Shown here in pieces: positions 1-6,158 of a DNA stretch of 6,412 nt (position 1 is its first letter; each line of letters starts with the position of its first letter). Below the pieces are notes generated by a model. It was not told where the DNA came from. It did no database searches and saw only the letters and a list, made by a program, of their open reading frames with translations. Position numbers and translations under genes: made by a program. Where the stretch lies: contig DBTO01000168.1 in the NCBI GenBank assembly GCA_002307095.1, positions 1-6,412 of the forward strand, in the 5' to 3' direction. Source of the DNA: Sulfurospirillum sp. UBA1314 (GTDB lineage Bacteria; Campylobacterota; Campylobacteria; Campylobacterales; Sulfurospirillaceae).

Positions 1-1573
1 CACCATTTTCCACATCGCCGTGCGCACGATCGTCTTTGAGTGCTCGAAGCTTTTGACGTGAGCAGACAAATGCCGCAGGCGCTTGCATACTGAGAGCCTT
101 TTTCCATGCTTTCACGTTTTCTCTACCATCGCATGGTCGGTAAACATAGAAGTTTGGAAGTGCTCTAAATTGGCTGAGTTGTTCAATCGGTTGATGCGTT
201 GGACCGTCTTCTCCGACACCGATGCTATCGTGTGTCCAGATGTAAAAATTCTTCAGTTTCATAAGAGCTGCTAAACGAACTGAAGGCTTCATATAATCAC
301 TAAAGATAAAAAAGGTCGCGCCAAAAGGGATAAACAAACCATACAAGGCAAACGCATTAATGATCGCCCCCATCGCATGTTCACGAATACCAAAGTGAAT
401 GTTGCGTCCAAGAGGATAATCGCCCAATCCTGTCAGCTCACTTTTATTGGAAGGGCCAAGATCGGCACTGCCGCCAATAAAACCTGGAATTGCTTGCGCA
501 ATCGCGTTAAGAATTTTTCCATTGCTATCGCGTGTTGCGACATCACTATCAAAATTAGGCCACTCGATCTTTGAAAAATCAGGATTTAAAAGTGCTTCTA
601 AAAGTGCTTTTTGCTCACTGCTCAATCCATTTTTGACGAGGGCATTCCACGTAGCTTCTGCCAAATCACCTTTTTCAAGGGCACAATTAAAACGAGCTTT
701 GACATCTTCAGAAACACTAAAGTTGCTCTCAGGATCAAATCCCGCTTTGATTTTGGATGCTTTAATCTCTTCACATCCTAAAGGTGCCCCATGCGCATGA
801 TGGCTTCCTTCCATTTTGCACGCACCTTTAGCAATCAACGTATCGGCGATAATCAAATACGGTTTGCTCTGCTCTTTGGATTGCTCAAGCACTTCATTGA
901 TTTCATCGTAATCATGGCCATCAATGCGAGACACTTCCCACCCTTGCGCTTCAAAACGGTGTTTCACATCTTCGCTCCACGCGATAGAAGTATCACCCTC
1001 AATCGTAATTGCATTGCTATCATAAATCACGACTAAATTGTCCAAAGCAAGATGTCCGGCAAGAGAACACGCTTCATAGCTGATGCCTTCTTGAAGATCG
1101 CCATCGCCACACAAACAGTAGACTTTATGCGTAATCACTTCTGCTTTGGGTTGATTGAGAACGGTTGCGGCATATTTAGCAGCCATGGCAAATCCAACGG
1201 CATTACTAATACCTTGACCTAAGGGACCTGTGGTGACTTCGACACCAGGTACATCACCGTATTCAGGATGCCCAGGTGTTTTGCTTCCGAGTTGTCTAAA
1301 ATTTTTCAAATCTTCAAGGCTAATATCATAACCGCTTAAATGCAAAAAAGAGTAAACCAGTGCTGAAGCGTGCCCGCCACTAAAAACCAAACGATCACGG
1401 TTCAACCACTTTGGATTTTTAGGGTTGTGGGTAATATGGCGTGCTAAAATGGTAACGATGTCTGCCAATCCCATAGGCGCACCCGGATGTCCACTGTTCG
1501 CACGTTGCACCATATCGGCTGCCAAAAAACGGATCGTATCCGCTTGTTTTTTTAATATTTTTTTATCTTCCAT
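1..1573 (-). CDS. tkt: Transketolase, C-terminal part cut by the left window edge
   Basis: Transketolase is a thiamine-diphosphate enzyme of the non-oxidative pentose phosphate pathway that moves two-carbon ketol units between sugar phosphates in the cytoplasm. The frame stays open from an ATG at 1573 to the window edge: 524 full codons of a protein usually near 630-670 residues, so the end of the C-terminal domain is missing. Visible signatures are SGHPGAPMG (27-35), GGHAS with His68, TPGHPE (99-104), the diphosphate and metal motif GDGDLQEG (156-163) with Asn187 downstream, SHHAHGAPLG (257-266), GGSADLGPSN (367-376), GIREHAMG (395-402) with catalytic Glu398, GVGEDGPTHQP (452-462) and SRQ (505-507). 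These cover the whole cofactor-binding domain and most of the pyrimidine-binding domain. A GAGGA ribosome site (1580-1584) lies 6 bases before the ATG. The gene starts 13 bases after ispA, so it is probably the distal gene of this operon. The next in-frame codons are Lys-rich with two runs of seven A. Confidence 0.97.
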   Translation of the reverse strand, partial: MEDKKILKKQADTIRFLAADMVQRANSGHPGAPMGLADIVTILARHITHNPKNPKWLNRDRLVFSGGHASALVYSFLHLSGYDISLEDLKNFRQLGSKTPGHPEYGDVPGVEVTTGPLGQGISNAVGFAMAAKYAATVLNQPKAEVITHKVYCLCGDGDLQEGISYEACSLAGHLALDNLVVIYDSNAITIEGDTSIAWSEDVKHRFEAQGWEVSRIDGHDYDEINEVLEQSKEQSKPYLIIADTLIAKGACKMEGSHHAHGAPLGCEEIKASKIKAGFDPESNFSVSEDVKARFNCALEKGDLAEATWNALVKNGLSSEQKALLEALLNPDFSKIEWPNFDSDVATRDSNGKILNAIAQAIPGFIGGSADLGPSNKSELTGLGDYPLGRNIHFGIREHAMGAIINAFALYGLFIPFGATFFIFSDYMKPSVRLAALMKLKNFYIWTHDSIGVGEDGPTHQPIEQLSQFRALPNFYVYRPCDGRENVKAWKKALSMQAPAAFVCSRQKLRALKDDRAHGDVENG

Positions 1574-1586
1574 TTCAATTCCTCAA

Positions 1587-2447
1587 TCAAACTTTAAAAT
1601 AGTCATTCACAATGCTTTTGAGTCTGTGTGACAAAGCTGCATCAAGCTTTTCTAACTCCGTATCCAATTCACCTAAAAGTTTCTGTTTTGCTTCTCGCGC
1701 ACCTTCCAATCCTAGTAAATTGACAAACGAGTTCTTATGACCATCATTCTGAGTCGGTTTTCCCGCCTCTTCAGAACTAAGTGTCGCATCGATAATGTCA
1801 TCTTGTACTTGAAATAAAAGCCCAAGTTTAAGACCAAACTGATAAAGAGCCTCTTGTGTTTCGGGGGCTAATTCGCAAATGACAGCGCCCATCAAAAGTG
1901 ACGCAGCGATCAATTTAGCCGTTTTGTGCAGATGTAAAAAAGTCAGCTCATCAATCGTAAGATGTTTATCTTCAAAAAAGCAGTCAATCGCCTGACCTAA
2001 AACCATCCCATAAATTCCAGCGTCCCCAGAGAGAATCGAAACCAATTTAATTTTAATCTCAGCACTTAAAGGCGCTTTACTTAAAAGGTAAAAAGCATGG
2101 GTATTTAAAGCATCGCCAATCAGTACAGCAGTGGTCTCATCATAGCTTACATGTAAGGTCGGATGTCCGCGTCTAAGAGGTGCATTGTCCATGCAAGGCA
2201 GGTCATCGTGAATGAGCGAATAGGTGTGCATCATCTCCAAACCCAACGCTACATGTAAAGCATTTTCGATTAAAAGAGGCGAAGTACTTTCCACCACGCT
2301 AAGCAGTAACAGAGGTCGAAACCGTTTTCCACCCACATCAAGCATTTCACCAAAGGCGTGATTAAAATGGGGATGAAAACTCTCCACCACAGGAAGTTTT
2401 GTTTTTAAAAATCGTTCAAATTTTTCAACTAATGCTTTAGAACTCAA
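1587..2447 (-). CDS. ispA: Farnesyl diphosphate synthase (short-chain prenyltransferase), TTG start
   Basis: This enzyme condenses dimethylallyl diphosphate with isopentenyl diphosphate to give geranyl and then farnesyl diphosphate, the precursor of undecaprenyl phosphate and quinone side chains. It has 286 residues, normal for the family. Motifs in order are GKRFRP (40-45), the first Asp-rich motif DDLPCMD (81-87), RRG (92-94), Lys175/Lys178 in HKTAKLI, GQAID (151-155) and the second Asp-rich motif DDIID (216-220), followed by GKPTQNDGHKNS (229-240). The two-residue insertion in the first motif and an aromatic residue five positions before it (Tyr76) are typical of bacterial farnesyl rather than long-chain synthases. 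The usual acidic run after the first motif (MDDDD in E. coli) is MDNAP here. The start is TTG: an in-frame stop lies just upstream, the next Met is residue 35, and an AAGGGA site precedes the TTG. It lies 10 bases after the PDZ gene and 13 before tkt. Confidence 0.95.
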   Translation of the reverse strand: MSSKALVEKFERFLKTKLPVVESFHPHFNHAFGEMLDVGGKRFRPLLLLSVVESTSPLLIENALHVALGLEMMHTYSLIHDDLPCMDNAPLRRGHPTLHVSYDETTAVLIGDALNTHAFYLLSKAPLSAEIKIKLVSILSGDAGIYGMVLGQAIDCFFEDKHLTIDELTFLHLHKTAKLIAASLLMGAVICELAPETQEALYQFGLKLGLLFQVQDDIIDATLSSEEAGKPTQNDGHKNSFVNLLGLEGAREAKQKLLGELDTELEKLDAALSHRLKSIVNDYFKV

Positions 2448-2451
2448 AAGA

Positions 2452-2457
2452 TCCCTT
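2452..2457 (-). promoter_or_regulatory. Ribosome binding site that fixes the ispA TTG start
   Basis: AAGGGA follows directly after the TGA stop of the PDZ gene. It ends 4 bases before the TTG at 2447, or 6 bases if only AAGG is counted. No other start codon with a purine-rich leader exists in this frame before residue 35. Confidence 0.7.
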
Positions 2458-3534
2458 TCAGTGGTTCAATGTCACAAAAAACTGGAAATCATCGCGGTCA
2501 AACAGCAGACTGACCTCACGATTACGTACTTTGTCCAAGTAGCCATCGGCATCGGTGATACGCTCTATCGGGATTTGATCGATTTGCATCAAACGATCCC
2601 CTACTTTTAGACCACTTTTCTCAGCCAAAGAGCCACGCACAATCTCTTTTATTTTAAGATCGGAGCCAAATTTAAACCCTTGATTTTGCAGATAACTCTC
2701 TTTTTTCTCAGGAAGTGGCGCTTTTTTAGCATCATTTTTTTTAGGCAGTGGTGTTTTAGAAGCCATCAGATTCTCTTCCATCCATGCGTTATTGCGTTGG
2801 ACTTGCGCGCTGATTTTATTCACATCTTTCAACGTTTTTAAAATTTCGGAAAACTCCGTTACATTTTTAACAGGCTTTCCATTTAAGCGTGTAATCACGT
2901 CACCCACTTTCATTTTTGACTCTTTGACATTAGGGTCCACAAAGTCAACCACAACACTCTCATTGCCATCGATTACGCGAATGCCTAATTCTGAAAACGA
3001 AGCTGATTTGCCATCAATAAAACGTTGAAGCGCTTCAGAACCGATAAAAAACTTATCACCAATACCCAAGCCATACATTTCGCAACAAAGTCCGCCCACA
3101 AGCGTACTCACGTCGCCCACACCACCAAATTCAAAAAAATCATTTGCGCTGCTTCCGATCTTGGAAGCATTCACCGCCACCAACGAGTTATCGGTCATAC
3201 TCACAAGCCATTCACCCAGTTTTAGCTCCGTCGTTGCTTTGAGTTTGACAGGCATCAACGGCTTTGGAGAATCAAATAAATAGAGATTGGAGAGGTAATC
3301 ATACCGTGCAAAAGGAACGGTTGGTTTCTCTTTTGCATACGCAACGGCTTGTTTGTCACTGATAGCAACCGCTCTGGTTTTACCAAAATAGACAATGGAT
3401 TGCTTATTTTTATCGTAGCACTGAGAAAAATCAGGATAGACAAACTCTGCCTTAGATGCAACAATAGGAGCGGGAGCTTCCGCTGCAAAGAGGGCTTGTA
3501 GTATTAACAAAAGAGAGAGTCCTAGACGTTTCAC
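2458..3534 (-). CDS. Exported protein with two PDZ domains and a degenerate HtrA-like N-terminal region
   Basis: The product has 358 residues with a GTG start. The N-terminus (MKRLG then a hydrophobic stretch to about residue 16, then AAEA) is a Sec signal peptide with likely cleavage near 17-20, so the mature protein should be periplasmic. Residues 45-175 resemble a trypsin-like HtrA/DegP protease core: LKLGEWLVSM (104-113) matches the conserved 'lkvGdwvvai' strand and VGGLCCEMYGLG (146-157) sits where 'SGGPL...GxVIGI' would be. Catalytic residues are absent: Val146 replaces the Ser, Asn83 falls where the Asp would be, and the only His in the protein is the last residue. PDZ domain 1 spans about 181-247 (MKVGDVITRLNGKPV) and PDZ domain 2 about 286-355 (GLKVGDRLMQIDQIPI). 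A Lys/Pro-rich linker (258-280) joins them. Cysteines are at 39, 150 and 151. The frame could extend upstream to a TTG at 3570, but that would overlap ybaB and spoil the signal peptide. It seems to be the counterpart of C. jejuni Cj1643. The function is unknown; a scaffold or chaperone role is an inference. Confidence 0.85.
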   Translation of the reverse strand: MKRLGLSLLLILQALFAAEAPAPIVASKAEFVYPDFSQCYDKNKQSIVYFGKTRAVAISDKQAVAYAKEKPTVPFARYDYLSNLYLFDSPKPLMPVKLKATTELKLGEWLVSMTDNSLVAVNASKIGSSANDFFEFGGVGDVSTLVGGLCCEMYGLGIGDKFFIGSEALQRFIDGKSASFSELGIRVIDGNESVVVDFVDPNVKESKMKVGDVITRLNGKPVKNVTEFSEILKTLKDVNKISAQVQRNNAWMEENLMASKTPLPKKNDAKKAPLPEKKESYLQNQGFKFGSDLKIKEIVRGSLAEKSGLKVGDRLMQIDQIPIERITDADGYLDKVRNREVSLLFDRDDFQFFVTLNH

Positions 3535-3540
3535 ATACTG

Positions 3541-3546
3541 CTCCTT
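3541..3546 (-). promoter_or_regulatory. Ribosome binding site that fixes the GTG start of the PDZ protein
   Basis: AAGGAG overlaps the last two bases of the ybaB TAA stop and ends 6 bases before the GTG at 3534. This strong, well-spaced site favours GTG over the upstream in-frame TTG at 3570. It also suggests coupling of translation to ybaB. Confidence 0.8.
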
Positions 3547-3862
3547 AACTTTTTGCGTCAAATCCCCCAATGCTGGAGAGCATCTGGGACGTCGCTAGTT
3601 TTTTGTTCTCTTCGACCATTTTGGAAACATCATTCATCGCACTGATCAGTAAAATTTGTAGCGATTCTTTGTCACTTAATAGTGAATCATCAAGCGTTAT
3701 ATCAATCACCTCGGCATTACCATTCATGCTCACACTGACCATTCCACCACCACTTTTAGCGGTAAACTCTCTATTACTCGCATCTTCTTGCATTTTCTGG
3801 GCTTGCTTTTGTGCCTCTTCAAGCATTGCACCCATTTTGGAAAGATCGAAGTTTTCAAACAT
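3545..3862 (-). CDS. ybaB: YbaB/EbfC family nucleoid-associated DNA-binding protein
   Basis: Members of this family are small cytoplasmic homodimers that bind DNA and help organise the nucleoid; in Borrelia (EbfC) the protein also regulates genes. The product has 105 residues, the usual size. It shows the family layout: an N-terminal amphipathic helix (about 5-30, LEEAQKQAQKMQED), a central sheet with the hallmark GGGMVSVSMNGNAEVIDITLD (38-58), and a C-terminal helix (about 65-95, rich in Lys and Glu). The ATG at 3862 shares one base with the panD stop (TAATG), which indicates translational coupling; a GAGGGA site lies inside the end of panD. In many bacteria ybaB lies between dnaX and recR. 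Here it sits between panD and the PDZ gene, matching C. jejuni Cj1642 apart from panD. Confidence 0.92.
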   Translation of the reverse strand: MFENFDLSKMGAMLEEAQKQAQKMQEDASNREFTAKSGGGMVSVSMNGNAEVIDITLDDSLLSDKESLQILLISAMNDVSKMVEENKKLATSQMLSSIGGFDAKS

Positions 3863-4227
3863 TAGATGTAATCCCTCACTTCTACTAACGTATTGCTCTC
3901 ATCTACCAATGCAACCGTTGGTTTAAATGTTTTAAGCTCTTCTTCACTCATATGCGCATACGCAATGATAATAATCTTATCGCCAATATGGGCTTTACGT
4001 GCGGCTGCTCCGTTTAGGCAAATGTCCTTACCACCGGCTTTACCCTCAATCACATACGTGGTAAAACGCTCGCCATTATTGATATTCACCACTTCGACTT
4101 TTTGCCCAACTCTAAGGCGGGAAGCTTGAATTAACTCTTTATCAATCGTAATCGAGCCGACATAGTTCAAATTTGCATCTGTAACGGTTGCTCTGTGAAT
4201 TTTGCTGTATAACATCTCAAGCGTCAT
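3862..4227 (-). CDS. panD: Aspartate 1-decarboxylase proenzyme
   Basis: PanD decarboxylates L-aspartate to beta-alanine, which PanC joins to pantoate in pantothenate and CoA synthesis. It is made as an inactive proenzyme that cuts itself at Gly-Ser to form the pyruvoyl cofactor. The 121-residue product is close to the E. coli length (126) and keeps the same numbering: Lys9, the cleavage pair Gly24-Ser25 in NYVGS, Arg54, Thr57 and Tyr58 in NGERFTTY, and the NGAAA loop (72-76). HIGDKIIIIAYAHM (80-93) is also typical. The ATG at 4227 has an AGAGG site at 4238-4242. A second ATG four codons in (residue 5) has no clear site, and the full-length start fits the family better. The gene lies 44 bases after murE, the widest gap in the window, and its stop overlaps the ybaB start. 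No panB or panC is in view. In C. jejuni, from memory, panD lies with panBC elsewhere. Confidence 0.96.
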   Translation of the reverse strand: MTLEMLYSKIHRATVTDANLNYVGSITIDKELIQASRLRVGQKVEVVNINNGERFTTYVIEGKAGGKDICLNGAAARKAHIGDKIIIIAYAHMSEEELKTFKPTVALVDESNTLVEVRDYI

Positions 4228-4271
4228 CGCTTTTATACCTCTTCTGGATTAAGAAATTTTTTTATTTTACC

Positions 4272-5585
4272 CTATTTTTGCTTAGCCCATTGAGCGATGA
4301 GCTCTCTTACGACGCTACGATCATCAAAAGGATATTTCTTACCCTCGATCTCTTGGTAGGTTTCATCCCCTTTTCCAAGGATAAGAAGGACTTCGTTTTG
4401 ATCTTGCATCAAAAGAGCTTTTTCGATCGCTTTATGGCGATCTGCTTCTACATGTAAAGAGTCTGCGGCGTGCATTCCCGCTAAAATTTCGGTGATAATG
4501 CTTTGGGGATCTTCAGAACGTGGATTATCACTGGTGACGACAATTTTCTTAGCATAACGTTGTGCCATGGCTCCCATTTTGGGGCGTTTTGTACGATCTC
4601 TGTCTCCTCCTGCGCCAAAAACCACGACAAGATCGCGCTCTTTCATGCTATCAAGCACTTTCTCCATGCCATCAGGCGTATGAGCGAAATCAACGATTAC
4701 CAAAGGATCATGACTGACCACTTCCATGCGACCTTCTACGCCACCAAAATGCTCGACGGCTTCACAAATAGCTTCCATCGGTGCAGCACCTAGCATATCA
4801 ACAGCACTGATGGCAGCAAGAAGATTATAGAGATTAAAAAAGCCATGTAAAGGCGATTCAAATTCATATACCTTATCAATCTTTGCAACCGCTGCACTGA
4901 TGCCTTCTTTGAGCGAATACGCCAAAATTTTATAGGTTGCAGGATGCTCAATGCCATAACTCATAGCATTGGTACGGTTAAAACGGATTTTGCTCTCATC
5001 TTTATTGATCAATTTTACACTCTCATCGTCAAAAAAACGACTCTTAACAGCGATGTATTCCTCAATCGTTTTATGAAAATCGAGATGATCTTGCGTGACG
5101 TTGGTCAAAATCTTCAAAGCAAAAGGAAGTCCATCAATGCGGTTTTGAACAATGGCATGAGAGCTTACCTCCATCACAAAATATTCACACCTTGCTTCTA
5201 CGGCGAGTTTTAGGTTATGAATCGTCTGTAAAATGGGTGGTGTGGTCAGGCTTTTGTCTTCAATGCGAGCATCGTTGATAAAACACCCACGTGTACCTTG
5301 CAAACCAACTTTTTTGCCAAGATCCAGCAAGATCGAGTAAATAGCTGCTGCAGTAGTCGTTTTACCATTGGTACCCGTAATACCAATAATTTTAATTGCA
5401 TCGCCAATACCAAGTAGATCCAAACACGCTTTGGGTGAGATGATTTGGGTGCAGCCATGATCGCGTGCACTTTGTTCATACGTAGCATTCAGATTTGTTA
5501 AAACAAAGATGCTTGAAGCATCACATTCATTGGAATTATCGGTTACATGTAAAAAAGGAGCATGGTTTTGAAGTTCTATTTTCAA
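4272..5585 (-). CDS. murE: UDP-MurNAc-L-Ala-D-Glu:meso-diaminopimelate ligase, TTG start
   Basis: MurE adds meso-diaminopimelate to UDP-MurNAc-L-Ala-D-Glu using ATP, the third amino-acid step of cytoplasmic peptidoglycan precursor synthesis. Key motifs are the P-loop GTNGKTTT (71-78), TTPP (114-117), EVSSHA (139-144), NVTQDHLDFH (162-171), the probable carbamylated Lys181 in YIAVKSRFF, VDFAHTPDGMEKVL (298-311), GAGGDRDRTKRP (324-335) and GKGDETYQ (404-411). DNPR (353-356) is the signature of ligases that use diaminopimelate rather than lysine. The 437 residues are short for the family (often about 480-500). The missing part is in the N-terminal UDP-binding domain: the P-loop begins near residue 68, whereas it lies past residue 100 in E. 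coli. The start is TTG: a stop (the TAG of the upstream gene) lies in frame four codons before it, and the next possible start codon is near residue 56. The ribosome site is weak (AGAGA at most), so coupling to the upstream gene is likely. Confidence 0.95.
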   Translation of the reverse strand: MKIELQNHAPFLHVTDNSNECDASSIFVLTNLNATYEQSARDHGCTQIISPKACLDLLGIGDAIKIIGITGTNGKTTTAAAIYSILLDLGKKVGLQGTRGCFINDARIEDKSLTTPPILQTIHNLKLAVEARCEYFVMEVSSHAIVQNRIDGLPFALKILTNVTQDHLDFHKTIEEYIAVKSRFFDDESVKLINKDESKIRFNRTNAMSYGIEHPATYKILAYSLKEGISAAVAKIDKVYEFESPLHGFFNLYNLLAAISAVDMLGAAPMEAICEAVEHFGGVEGRMEVVSHDPLVIVDFAHTPDGMEKVLDSMKERDLVVVFGAGGDRDRTKRPKMGAMAQRYAKKIVVTSDNPRSEDPQSIITEILAGMHAADSLHVEADRHKAIEKALLMQDQNEVLLILGKGDETYQEIEGKKYPFDDRSVVRELIAQWAKQK

Positions 5586-5594
5586 GATGATTCT

Positions 5595-6158
5595 CTATTT
5601 TTGTGCTTTTTTAATGAGCGATAAAAGTTGCTCATCGTTGGGGAAAAGTGTCACTGCACTCTCAAGGTAATTCAAAGACATTTCAATAAAGCCATTTTCA
5701 ATGAGTTTGGCTAAAAAGTCAACAAAATCCTCTTTTTTAGAGATAATGACTTTGGTCGAAAACATAATGTCTTCAAATGCCTCTTTAAAGCTACCGCGCG
5801 ATTCGATAAGCGCCATAAAATCTTCGTATTTAATGCCATTTTCTGCATTGATGCGCGCTTCAAAATCACTCTCTTGAAACAAATGGGCTATTTTTTCACT
5901 GTGTTGTTCGACTGAATTGATAATATCTTCCATGACTTCTTCACAGTCTTCCGCACCATTTTCTTTGGTTAAAATATAATATTCAAATAATGCAATCGCT
6001 TGCTCTTCATTTTGCGTTGCCATATCGCACAAAATAGCACCAATACGGGCTTCTTTGGATGCAGGATCCACACTAAGCTCTAATGAAAATTGCATCATTG
6101 CTTCTTTGAAGTTTTTTTCATAAAATTTTTCAATGCCTTTTTTGATATATGCGCTCAA
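5595..6158 (-). CDS. Acidic TPR-like protein of unknown function, TTG start
   Basis: This 187-residue protein has no signal peptide or membrane segment and is probably cytoplasmic and all-helical. Residues 4-35 look like a tetratricopeptide repeat: paired helices YIKKGIEKFYEKN and FKEAMMQFSLELSVDP, with the usual Ala/Phe pattern and closing Asp-Pro. Residues 147-186 form a second, weaker repeat-like pair ending in LFPNDEQLLSLIKKA. The middle (66-130) is rich in Asp and Glu and helical. No catalytic motif is visible; cysteines are at 44 and 72. The TTG start directly abuts the TAA stop of the nifU-like gene and has a good AGGAG site 5 bases away. Nine bases separate its stop from murE. By position it corresponds to C. 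jejuni Cj1640 and H. pylori HP1493, both hypothetical as I recall. A protein-protein interaction role follows from the fold; the partner is unknown. Confidence 0.82.
   Translation of the reverse strand: MSAYIKKGIEKFYEKNFKEAMMQFSLELSVDPASKEARIGAILCDMATQNEEQAIALFEYYILTKENGAEDCEEVMEDIINSVEQHSEKIAHLFQESDFEARINAENGIKYEDFMALIESRGSFKEAFEDIMFSTKVIISKKEDFVDFLAKLIENGFIEMSLNYLESAVTLFPNDEQLLSLIKKAQK

Noticed and set aside
447..800. 117-codon open frame on the plus strand
   Set aside because: It lies wholly antisense to transketolase, whose frame carries all the family motifs; the plus-strand product resembles nothing I know and is a shadow frame.
3570..3926. 118-codon open frame on the plus strand
   Set aside because: It is antisense to ybaB and the end of panD, Ser/Leu-rich in the way of a reverse-complement shadow, with no recognisable domain.
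4240..4258. Possible terminator hairpin in the murE-panD gap
   Set aside because: Only a 4-base-pair AT-rich stem (TTCT/AGAA) can form and no T run follows it on the minus strand.
5246..5488. 80-codon frame on the minus strand inside murE
   Set aside because: It is an out-of-frame shadow of the MurE P-loop region, which is intact in the main frame.
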